Origin: M55B157 sp040265115
GTDB lineage: Bacteria; Actinomycetota; Actinomycetes; S36-B12
Direction: 5' to 3'
Length of the DNA: 11,372 nt
Assembly (NCBI GenBank): GCA_040265115.1
Contig: JBDQGZ010000057.1
Location: 1 to 11,372, forward strand
Part shown: piece by piece, positions 1 to 6,424 of the stretch
Numbering within the stretch: position 1 is the first letter of the stretch
Layout: the number at the start of each line of letters is the position of its first letter
The notes under the pieces: model-generated
Told to the model about the DNA's origin: nothing
What the model saw: only the letters and a program-made list of their open reading frames with translations
The model's database searches: none
Translations under genes and position numbers: made by a program

Positions 1-819
1 CTTGTCGGGGCTCAGAACGTGGCCCTTGGCGTCACCTTCGGGGCAGCGATCCTCTTCATCGGCGCGGGTGCGATCCAGTGGGCCAAGAAGCTCATGCCCG
101 ATGTCGAGGTCGTGCAGGAACGCCACCGCCTGTCGTCTACTCCCGACCAGGATGAGGCAGCGGCCGACCAGTACCAGAGGGGCAAGGAGGAGTCGGGGTT
201 CGCGGCCTATCGAATCCTGCGCCGCACCCTCATCGGCGCCCTCGCCCTGTTCCCCATCCCCCTCGTGGTCCTCGTTCGGGACATGTGGACGAACACCGAT
301 CCAGCCACCCAGGGGATGTCACCAGCCGAGATCCTGAGTGAGACCGCCTGGACCGATGGCCTGCGGATCGTCACCGACGGCACCTACCAACCGATCCGCC
401 CTGAGGATCTGCCCGTCGGCGGACTGGTCTCGGCGCTGCCGGAGAACATCCTGAAGATCCAGAAGGAGAACCACAATCTCAATGAGCGCGGCAAGTCCGC
501 GATCATCCTGGTCCGCATGGATCCCGGCGAGATCCGAGCCCAGCAGGGCGATGGCTGGGATTACGAGGGCATCCTGGCGTTCTCCAAGATCTGCACCCAC
601 GTGGGCTGCCCCATCGCCCTCTACGAGCACCGCACCCACCATCTGCTGTGCCCGTGCCATCAGTCCACGTTCGATCTGGCCGATGCCGGCAACGTGATCT
701 TCGGACCCGCAGCCCGACGCATGCCGCAGTTGCCGATCCGCGTGGATGAGGAAGGATTCCTCGTAGCACGGTCGGACTTCCAAGAACCTGTTGGACCTAG
801 TTTCTGGGAGCGTGGATGA
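1..819 (+). CDS. qcrA: Rieske iron-sulfur subunit of menaquinol-cytochrome c reductase (5' truncated)
   Basis: This is the Rieske [2Fe-2S] subunit of the bc1 complex, which takes electrons from menaquinol at the QcrB site and passes them to the cytochrome c subunit. The frame is open at base 1, so the N-terminus is outside the window; the GTG at 19 lies inside a membrane helix and is not the real start. Numbering from base 1, 272 residues are visible. Two hydrophobic segments (about residues 5-26 and 77-93) match the later helices of the three-helix actinobacterial QcrA. The C-terminal Rieske domain has CTHVGC at 198-203 and CPCHQS at 217-222. By family knowledge, C198, H200, C217 and H220 bind the cluster and C203-C219 form the disulfide. 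Q in place of G in the second box is usual for actinobacteria, as far as I recall. The stop overlaps the qcrB start by 4 bp (ATGA), indicating translational coupling. qcrC and ctaE are expected just upstream. Confidence 0.96.
   Translation, partial: LVGAQNVALGVTFGAAILFIGAGAIQWAKKLMPDVEVVQERHRLSSTPDQDEAAADQYQRGKEESGFAAYRILRRTLIGALALFPIPLVVLVRDMWTNTDPATQGMSPAEILSETAWTDGLRIVTDGTYQPIRPEDLPVGGLVSALPENILKIQKENHNLNERGKSAIILVRMDPGEIRAQQGDGWDYEGILAFSKICTHVGCPIALYEHRTHHLLCPCHQSTFDLADAGNVIFGPAARRMPQLPIRVDEEGFLVARSDFQEPVGPSFWERG
806..810 (+). promoter_or_regulatory. Ribosome binding site of qcrB
   Basis: GGGAG lies within the last codons of qcrA, 5 nt before the ATG at 816. It supports this start, which overlaps the qcrA stop. 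Confidence 0.6.
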
Positions 820-2561
820 GCACGACTGAGAAGGCCGGTGGAGCAACCGCGACCTACCTCGACCAACGCCTGGGCTCGAACAAATGGCTGGGCAAGAACC
901 TGAAGAAGGTCTTTCCCGAGCACTGGTCGTTCATGCTGGGCGAGATCATCCTGTACAGCTTCATCGTGGTGCTCATCACGGGCGTCTTCCTCACGCTGTT
1001 CTACAAGCCCAGCCTCGTCGAGGTGATCTATGAGGGCTCCTACGTCCCACTCAAGGGCGTGGAGATGACCGAGGCCTACGCCTCGACCCTGGAGATCTCC
1101 TTCGACATCCGTGGTGGTCTGCTCATCCGCCAGATGCACCACTGGGCGGCCCTCATCTTCGTCGCGGCCATCGCCGTGCACGCCTTCCGGGTGTTCTTCA
1201 CCGGGGCCTTCCGCAAGCCCCGCGAGCTGAACTGGGTGATCGGCGTTGGCCTCATCGCCCTCGCCCTCGGCGCCGGCTTCACCGGCTACTCCCTGCCCGA
1301 TGACCTGCTGTCCGGCACGGGCCTGCAGATCGCCCGTGGCATCGTCCAGGCCATCCCGGTCGTGGGCACCTGGGCGGCCTTCCTACTGTTCGATGGCGAG
1401 TTCCCGGGCGTGGACTTCATGTCCCGCCTCTACATGGCCCACATCCTGCTCATCCCGGGCCTCATCCTCGCGCTCGTGACCGTCCATCTGATGCTGGTGT
1501 GGTACCAAAAGCACACCCAGTTCCCCGGCCAGGGTCGCACCAATGACAACGTCGTCGGCTACCCCCTGATGCCGATCTACATGGCCAAGGCTGGCGGGTT
1601 CTTCTTCATCGTGTTCGGTGTGATCGCCTTGCTCTCCGGGCTGGTCAACATCAACCCGGTCTGGATATTCGGGCCCTATACCCCAGATCAAGTGACAGCC
1701 GGCACACAGCCGGACTGGTATATCGGGTGGCTCGATGGTGCTCTCCGCGTGATGCCGAACTGGGAAACGGTCGCCTTCGGCTACACGATCTCCTGGAACA
1801 TCCTCATCCCCGCGGTGATCGTGCCCGGACTGATCTTCACCGCCATGGCGCTCTATCCCTTCCTCGAGGCCTGGGCGACGGGCGACAAGCGTGAACACCA
1901 CCTGCTGGAGCGCCCGCGCAACGCCCCTGTTCGCACAGGCATCGGCGTGATGTCGATCGTCTTCTACGCCTTGCTATGGCTCGGTGGTGGCAACGACCTG
2001 GTCGCCACGACATTCAACCTGTCGATCAACGCCATCACCTGGTTCCTGCGAATAGGGCTGATCATCCTGCCGCCGCTGGCGTTCATCATCACCAAGCGCA
2101 TCTGCCTGGGCCTGCAGCGTCGGGATCGGGAGAAGTTACTCCACGGCTACGAATCCGGTCGGATCCTGCGCTTGCCGCACGGCGAGTTCATCGAGGTGCA
2201 CGAGCCTCTACCCAAGGATCAGCAGGCCGTGCTCACCTCGATGATCGAGTCCCACGTCCAGCCGCTACCGGCGCCCGCAAAGACCGACGCCAACGGCGTA
2301 CGTAACAAGCGCTATCGCATCGAGTCGCTGCGGTCCAAGTTGTCGAACTTCTACTACCGGGATTCGGTCACTCCCCCGACCATGGCCGAGATCGAGGCTG
2401 GTCAGGCACACGTTGCCCACGAAGCCGCACTCGAGGCGCCACTGCATGAGTACGAGGAATCGCACTACGTGACGGTGCCGTTCCACGGCGGTGTCCTGCA
2501 TGAACTGGGTGAACCGATGACGAACGCCGAGCAACTCGAGCAGGACAAGGGTCGGGAGTAG
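816..2561 (+). CDS. qcrB: Cytochrome b subunit of menaquinol-cytochrome c reductase
   Basis: This is the membrane cytochrome b of the bc1 complex, 581 residues; it binds two hemes b and forms the quinol oxidation (Qp) and reduction (Qn) sites. Helix B has H108/H109 and H122; helix D has H209 and H224. The 14- and 15-residue ligand spacings are those of the b6-like cytochrome b found in Gram-positive bacteria. The Qp-site motif is PDWY (299-302) rather than PEWY, a known actinobacterial variant. Further helices follow to about residue 425. The last 150 or so residues are hydrophilic, rich in His and Glu, and probably cytoplasmic; such a tail is normal in actinobacterial QcrB. The ATG overlaps the qcrA stop and has a GGGAG ribosome site. 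This is the last gene of the qcr operon; a hairpin follows 25 bp after the stop. The family is the target of the anti-tubercular drug telacebec (Q203). Confidence 0.97.
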   Translation: MSTTEKAGGATATYLDQRLGSNKWLGKNLKKVFPEHWSFMLGEIILYSFIVVLITGVFLTLFYKPSLVEVIYEGSYVPLKGVEMTEAYASTLEISFDIRGGLLIRQMHHWAALIFVAAIAVHAFRVFFTGAFRKPRELNWVIGVGLIALALGAGFTGYSLPDDLLSGTGLQIARGIVQAIPVVGTWAAFLLFDGEFPGVDFMSRLYMAHILLIPGLILALVTVHLMLVWYQKHTQFPGQGRTNDNVVGYPLMPIYMAKAGGFFFIVFGVIALLSGLVNINPVWIFGPYTPDQVTAGTQPDWYIGWLDGALRVMPNWETVAFGYTISWNILIPAVIVPGLIFTAMALYPFLEAWATGDKREHHLLERPRNAPVRTGIGVMSIVFYALLWLGGGNDLVATTFNLSINAITWFLRIGLIILPPLAFIITKRICLGLQRRDREKLLHGYESGRILRLPHGEFIEVHEPLPKDQQAVLTSMIESHVQPLPAPAKTDANGVRNKRYRIESLRSKLSNFYYRDSVTPPTMAEIEAGQAHVAHEAALEAPLHEYEESHYVTVPFHGGVLHELGEPMTNAEQLEQDKGRE

Positions 2562-2750
2562 TCGCCCCTCCCCCACACGGGTCGCAATGAGGGCCGGTCA
2601 TCCGCTTCGGGTGGCCGGCCCTCATCGTGTTCCCCAGCTCGCGCCGAATAGAACGAGACTCGAAGACCGACCGATATCGGGACTACGAGGGAGTCGTTGA
2701 TCCCCAAAAGAGTCGATCTCGGGAGGACATGGCAGACGGACCTGGAGTGG
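2562..2750. other. Convergent intergenic spacer between qcrB and the membrane-protein gene
   Basis: These 189 bp separate two converging operons. I see a strong hairpin (2587-2625) and a 10-bp perfect palindrome, CCGATATCGG, at 2671-2680. Short reading frames here have no ribosome site and no recognisable protein, so I call no gene. Confidence 0.6.
2587..2625. terminator. Hairpin terminator after qcrB, possibly bidirectional
   Basis: The arms at 2587-2600 (ATGAGGGCCGGTCA) and 2612-2625 (TGGCCGGCCCTCAT) pair over 14 bp with one G·U wobble, around an 11-nt loop (2601-2611). The loop itself can close further (CCG with CGG). No U-run follows, as is common in high-GC actinomycetes. Being near-symmetrical and between converging operons, it could stop transcription from both sides. 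Confidence 0.75.
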
Positions 2751-3227
2751 TCAGGGCCGCGCTCGGGTCAATGTCAGCGCGAAGGCGCTATCCAGAACGA
2801 GCAAGAAGGCTCCCTGGACGATGATGGCCACACCATCTCCGGGACCCATGCCCCTCCAGGAGCGTCGGTCCGCCGCCGCTGGAGGTGTGGTGCGGCGAAG
2901 GACTACGGCACCCAGGGCCATGTAACCGATGTCAGCACCGGCGTTGACCAGCAGCAGGGTTCTCAGGGAGCGGGCCCGGTCCGGTGCCTCCTCGTCGCTC
3001 ACAGGCCCGCGCCGGCGGCGGCTCAGGAGGCCGCCCATGGCGATAGCCAGATCGACCGCACCCCACATCGCGCTCTGCCGGCCGAACCGCATCACGTTCG
3101 CCCGATCGGTCCTTGCACCGACTCCCCACACGACCGATCCAAGGACCGTGCTTGATGCTCCCCACACAGCCAAGATCCGGGTGAGGTCGCGTTCAGCGCC
3201 CTCGAACGCATCGCGCAGCCTGCTCAC
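2751..3227 (-). CDS. Small four-helix membrane protein, uncharacterised (DUF6992-like)
   Basis: Function unknown. With the GTG at 3227 the protein has 158 residues and four hydrophobic segments (about 18-37, 52-68, 89-110 and 131-153). A basic and acidic loop lies at 70-90, so both ends are probably cytoplasmic. Distinct patches are GRQSAMWGAVDLAIA (49-63), VNAGADIGYM (94-103) and VQGAFLLVLD (137-146). From memory these recall the small actinobacterial membrane family DUF6992; I could not check this. I chose the GTG because AAAGGGGA (3236-3243) lies 8 nt upstream; an ATG at 3251 in the same frame lacks a ribosome site. The gene follows ctaF by 58 nt on the same strand with no visible terminator, so it is probably co-transcribed with the oxidase genes. 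An accessory role in the supercomplex is inference only. Confidence 0.8.
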   Translation of the reverse strand: MSRLRDAFEGAERDLTRILAVWGASSTVLGSVVWGVGARTDRANVMRFGRQSAMWGAVDLAIAMGGLLSRRRRGPVSDEEAPDRARSLRTLLLVNAGADIGYMALGAVVLRRTTPPAAADRRSWRGMGPGDGVAIIVQGAFLLVLDSAFALTLTRARP

Positions 3228-3235
3228 GGTCACGC

Positions 3236-3243
3236 TCCCCTTT
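3236..3243 (-). promoter_or_regulatory. Ribosome binding site of the small membrane protein gene
   Basis: AAAGGGGA on the minus strand sits 8 nt before the GTG at 3227. It decides the start against the in-frame ATG at 3251, which would place this motif inside the coding region. Confidence 0.6.
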
Positions 3244-3285
3244 CCGGGCATTGATCGGAACAGGCGGCGAGCCGGTACGTACAGA

Positions 3286-3681
3286 TCAGTGGGCAAATTC
3301 GCGGCGGTAGTACTCGAACAGCCACCCGATGATGCCAAGCATCAGCACCGCAACTCCGAGCACGATTGCCCAGACCGCGAACACGAAGCCGAGCGCAGTG
3401 ATCATGGCGCCCAGTGCCACCGGCAGCGGCCACCAACTGTGGGGGCTGAAGAAGCCGTATTCGGGATCGGCTTCGTCGATCTCCGCGTCATCCCTGTCCT
3501 CCTGACGGGGATAGACGCGCTTGGCGGTGTAGAGCATGTAGAAGGCCACCAGGAACGCCAGCGCCCCGGTCATCACCAGGGCGGTCGTCCCGATCTCATC
3601 GCGGCTGAGATACCAGTACCCGCCGGAGACGAGGAAGTAGAAGATCGCCCCGACCCCGAAGATCCAGCCTTCGACCTTCAC
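3286..3681 (-). CDS. ctaF: Cytochrome c oxidase subunit IV, actinobacterial type
   Basis: This is a 131-residue subunit of the aa3-type cytochrome c oxidase, specific to actinobacteria and needed for the stable complex rather than for catalysis. Two helix pairs are visible (about 7-25 with 32-51, and 84-103 with 105-122). They are separated by a hydrophilic acidic stretch (about 55-75) that leads into the family hallmark EYGFFSPHSWWPL (74-86). The start is a GTG that overlaps the ctaD stop by 4 bp (GTGA), so translation is probably coupled. Length and helix pattern match the usual actinobacterial subunit, and nothing is missing. Confidence 0.95.
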   Translation of the reverse strand: MKVEGWIFGVGAIFYFLVSGGYWYLSRDEIGTTALVMTGALAFLVAFYMLYTAKRVYPRQEDRDDAEIDEADPEYGFFSPHSWWPLPVALGAMITALGFVFAVWAIVLGVAVLMLGIIGWLFEYYRREFAH

Positions 3682-5468
3682 TGGGCACCGCCCCCATCGC
3701 CCTGACGCTCCGCGGGAATGTCCGCCTTCGTCACGGGCTTACCGTCACCGGCCAGGACCTTCGTGAAGGCACCCACCGCGCCGGGCGTGATGTGCTCGGA
3801 GGCGAGTTCGGGGTGGTGCATGTCGAACGCAGGACGCTCCGAGCGGATCCGAGGCAGCGAGGTGAAGTTGTGCCTCGGCGGCGGACACGAGGTCGCCCAC
3901 TCCAGCGATCCGCCCCAGCCCCAGGGGTCGTCGACGGTCACCTTCGGCGCGCTGCGCCAGGTCTTGATCACGTTCCAGATGAAGAACACCGTGGAGAAAC
4001 CGACGATGAACGAGCCGATCGTCGACACCGTGTTCAGCGTTGTGAATCCGTCGCTTTCCAGGTAGTCCCCATAACGTCGGGGCATGCCCTGCACACCCAA
4101 CCAGTGCTGAACCAGGAAGGTGGCCTGGAAACCAATGAATACCAGCCAGAAGTGCACATGGCCGAGACGTTCGTCGAGCATGCGCCCGGTCATCTTGGGC
4201 CACCAAAAATAGAAACCGGCGAACATGAGGAAGACGACGGTGCCGAAGACCACGTAGTGGAAGTGGGCGACGACGAAGTAGGAGTCCGAGACGTGGAAGT
4301 CCAGCGGCGGACTCGACAGGATGACGCCGGTCATCCCGCCGAAGAGGAACGTCACCAGGAAGCCGATGGTGAACAGCATCGGAGAGTCGAAGGTGATCGA
4401 CCCTCGCCACATCGTGCCTATCCAGTTGAAGAACTTCACGCCCGTGGGGACGGCAATGAGCATCGTCATGAGGGCGAAGAAGGGCAAATAGACCGAGCCG
4501 GTGACATACATGTGGTGGGCCCACACCGCGACCGATAGTGCACCGATGGCCATGGTTGCGAGGACGAGTCCCTTGTAGCCGAAGATCGGCTTGCGCGAGA
4601 ACACAGGAATGATTTCACTGGCGATGCCGAAGAAGGGCAGAGCGATGATGTAGACCTCGGGGTGGCCGAAGAACCAGAACAGGTGCTGCCACAGGATGGC
4701 CCCACCGTTCTCGGCGTCGAAGACCACCGCCCCGTATTTACGATCAATGAACGCCACCACGAGGGCCGCGGCGAGGATCGGGAAGGCGATGAGCACGAGC
4801 ACGGCGGTCACCAGGATGGTCCAGGTGAAGATCGGCATCCGGAACATGGTCATGCCCGGGGCACGCATCGCGAAGATCGTGGTGATGAAGTTCACCGAAC
4901 CGAGGATCGTGCCGAGTCCGCCCATTGCGAGGCCCAGGTACCACAGATCGGCACCGGCACCCGGTGTATAAAGCGCATTGCTGAGGGGCTGATAAGCGAA
5001 CCAGCCGAAGGATGCGGCGCCGCCGGGGGTGAGGAAGCCGGCCATGACGACGATGCCGCCGAAAAGGAACAGCCAGTACCCCAGCATGTTCAGGCGCGGG
5101 AAGGCCACATCGGGAGCGCCGATCTGTAGCGGCATGATGACGTTGCCGAAGCCCACATACAGCGGCGTCGCGAAGAGGAACAGCATGATCGTGCCGTGCA
5201 TGGTGAACAACTGGTTGTACTGATCCAGAGAGACGATCTGCAGACCGGGAACCGCCAGTTCGGCGCGGATCACTAGCGCCATGGCCCCTGCCACGATGAA
5301 GAACACGAAGGACGTGATGAGGTAGAGATATCCAATCGTCTTGTGGTCTGTGGAGGTGACCCAGTTGACGACTGTGCGACCGAGGTGCGATCGACGCTGC
5401 TCCTTGGGGGTCAGTGTCGGTGACGGCGCGGTGGGCGCCGCTGTGGGGGGTTCATTCAGAATGGTCAC
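3678..5468 (-). CDS. ctaD: Cytochrome c oxidase subunit I (aa3 type)
   Basis: This is the catalytic subunit that reduces O2 at heme a3-CuB and pumps protons; 596 residues with about twelve transmembrane helices. Visible ligands include H91 (MHGT, heme a), H269 with the cross-linked Y273 (GHPEVY), the CuB histidines H318/H319 (WAHHMY), and H402/H404 (HFHYV; heme a3 and heme a). By alignment from memory with the Paracoccus enzyme, the D-channel Asp is D120 (IGAPD), the channel Glu is E271 (in GHPEVY), and the K-channel Lys is K345 (PTGVK). This is the A1 subtype, and all pumping residues are present. The roughly 90-residue hydrophilic C-terminal tail is usual in actinobacteria. The GTG start overlaps the ctaC stop (GTGA) and has a GAGAGGA ribosome site 7 nt upstream. 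The gene lies between ctaC and ctaF; in M. tuberculosis ctaD is elsewhere on the chromosome. Confidence 0.98.
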   Translation of the reverse strand: MTILNEPPTAAPTAPSPTLTPKEQRRSHLGRTVVNWVTSTDHKTIGYLYLITSFVFFIVAGAMALVIRAELAVPGLQIVSLDQYNQLFTMHGTIMLFLFATPLYVGFGNVIMPLQIGAPDVAFPRLNMLGYWLFLFGGIVVMAGFLTPGGAASFGWFAYQPLSNALYTPGAGADLWYLGLAMGGLGTILGSVNFITTIFAMRAPGMTMFRMPIFTWTILVTAVLVLIAFPILAAALVVAFIDRKYGAVVFDAENGGAILWQHLFWFFGHPEVYIIALPFFGIASEIIPVFSRKPIFGYKGLVLATMAIGALSVAVWAHHMYVTGSVYLPFFALMTMLIAVPTGVKFFNWIGTMWRGSITFDSPMLFTIGFLVTFLFGGMTGVILSSPPLDFHVSDSYFVVAHFHYVVFGTVVFLMFAGFYFWWPKMTGRMLDERLGHVHFWLVFIGFQATFLVQHWLGVQGMPRRYGDYLESDGFTTLNTVSTIGSFIVGFSTVFFIWNVIKTWRSAPKVTVDDPWGWGGSLEWATSCPPPRHNFTSLPRIRSERPAFDMHHPELASEHITPGAVGAFTKVLAGDGKPVTKADIPAERQGDGGGAQ

Positions 5469-6289
5469 AGGTTGATCCTCTCTGACGGCCTCTCACCCTC
5501 GTAACTCACACGCTCGCTCTCGAGCTTTCCGGTCTGGCCCTTGTCCCGCAAAGATTGGATGTAGGCGTCGTATTCAGCGCGCTCGACCACCTTGACGTTG
5601 AACAGCATGCGCGCGTGGTCCACCCCGCACAGCTCCGCGCACCGGCCGGCGAAGGTTCCGGTGGTGTCGGGGGTGACCTCGAAGACGTTGACCTTGCCCG
5701 GGATGACATCCATCTTGAACAGCCAGTTGGGAACCCAGAACGAGTGGATGACGTCCGGGGAGGTCAGTTCAAACTGGATCTTCTCGTCGACGGGCAGGAC
5801 CAGTGTGGGTGGAACTCCCGGGGTGCCGATCTCGTAGACGTCCTCATCGAGGTAGTTAAAGGCCCAGCTCCAGCGGAATCCCACGACGTTGACCGTCTGG
5901 TCCTGGTTATCCTCGACCGCCAGGATCTCCGCCTGGTCACGGGCCGTGAAGAAGAACAGGCCGAGGATCATGATGAGGGGAACGACGGTGTAGAGGAGCT
6001 CGAGCGGAATGTTGTACCGGGTCTGCTCCGGGACGCCGGAATTCTTGCGGCGGCGGTAGGCGACCGCAGCCCAGATCATCAGGCCCCAGGTGACGATTCC
6101 CACACCCCAGGCCGCGATCCACGCACCGTTCCACAGGTTCTGGGTGATCGGGGCTTCCGCGGTCGCGGGTTCGGGCAGGTCGAAGAAGAAAGCCTCATTC
6201 GCGGTGCATCCGGAGGCGATCAGCGCCACTCCCAGAACACCCGCGACGGCACCGATCCTGCGCACCGTTCGTGACCGGCTGTGAGACAC
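5465..6289 (-). CDS. ctaC: Cytochrome c oxidase subunit II, lipoprotein type
   Basis: This subunit carries the CuA centre that receives electrons from the cytochrome c domain of QcrC and passes them to heme a. With the GTG at 6289 it has 274 residues. It has a lipoprotein signal (basic RTVRR, hydrophobic core, ASGC with C28 as the lipidated cysteine). Two membrane helices follow (about 54-78 and 98-115), then the exported cupredoxin domain. The CuA ligands are H182, C217, E219, C221, H225 and M228 (CAELC...H..M pattern), all present. The aromatic electron-entry patch is at 139-145 (RWSWAFN). I chose the second of two adjacent GTGs because AAGGG lies 6 nt before it; an ATG at 6316 gives a longer form but places that ribosome site inside the gene. 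This is the first gene of the ctaC-ctaD-ctaF block. Confidence 0.96.
   Translation of the reverse strand: MSHSRSRTVRRIGAVAGVLGVALIASGCTANEAFFFDLPEPATAEAPITQNLWNGAWIAAWGVGIVTWGLMIWAAVAYRRRKNSGVPEQTRYNIPLELLYTVVPLIMILGLFFFTARDQAEILAVEDNQDQTVNVVGFRWSWAFNYLDEDVYEIGTPGVPPTLVLPVDEKIQFELTSPDVIHSFWVPNWLFKMDVIPGKVNVFEVTPDTTGTFAGRCAELCGVDHARMLFNVKVVERAEYDAYIQSLRDKGQTGKLESERVSYEGERPSERINL
5476..5482 (-). promoter_or_regulatory. Ribosome binding site of ctaD
   Basis: GAGAGGA on the minus strand, inside the 3' end of ctaC, lies 7 nt before the GTG at 5468. It confirms the overlapping GTG start. Confidence 0.65.
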
Positions 6290-6295
6290 CACGCA

Positions 6296-6300
6296 CCCTT
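6296..6300 (-). promoter_or_regulatory. Ribosome binding site of ctaC
   Basis: AAGGG on the minus strand is 6 nt from the GTG at 6289 and only 3 nt from the neighbouring GTG at 6292. It favours 6289 and argues against the ATG at 6316. Confidence 0.55.
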
Positions 6301-6361
6301 CGTCGACGACGTCCAATGCTCATACAACGGCCCTGCCTGCGTCGGGGCTGATGTGCTCCTC

Positions 6362-6367
6362 ACACTA
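6362..6367 (-). promoter_or_regulatory. Candidate -10 box of the ctaC operon
   Basis: TAGTGT on the minus strand fits the TA(C/G)NGT pattern of the other promoters in this window. Transcription would begin near 6355, leaving a leader of about 66 nt before ctaC. No clear -35 box is visible, and position is the main support. Confidence 0.35.
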
Positions 6368-6412
6368 GCGCACCCACCCCTCGTGCAGGCCTCAGGGAGC
6401 CCCCCGGGCCGA

Positions 6413-6418
6413 TAGCGT
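6413..6418 (+). promoter_or_regulatory. -10 box of a leaderless promoter for the desulfurase-like gene
   Basis: TAGCGT ends 6 nt before the ATG at 6425, so transcription is expected to begin at or next to the start codon. There is no purine-rich ribosome site right before the ATG, which agrees with a leaderless mRNA. No -35 box is recognised. Confidence 0.6.
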
Positions 6419-6424
6419 GCCGCC

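Noticed and set aside
19..21. GTG at 19 as the start of qcrA
   Set aside because: The frame is open upstream to base 1, and the position lies within a transmembrane helix; actinobacterial QcrA has additional N-terminal sequence outside the window.
299..302. PDWY instead of PEWY in QcrB (protein positions 299-302) and CPCHQS instead of CPCHGS in QcrA as possible functional changes
   Set aside because: Both variants are usual in actinobacterial bc1 complexes, so they are lineage markers rather than anomalies. The coordinates given here are QcrB residue numbers.
2929..3705. Open frame on the plus strand opposite the small membrane gene and ctaF (258 codons)
   Set aside because: It crosses two genes on the other strand, has Arg/Pro-rich composition and no recognisable domain; the minus-strand genes have ribosome sites and membrane helices.
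3792..4538. Open frames in the other registers across ctaD, on both strands
   Set aside because: Histidine- and arginine-rich shadow translations of a strongly conserved oxidase subunit I; no independent support.
5555..6274. Open frame on the plus strand opposite ctaC (239 codons)
   Set aside because: It mirrors the ctaC codons, with a low-complexity charged translation and no motifs. The opposite strand carries a complete CuA subunit.
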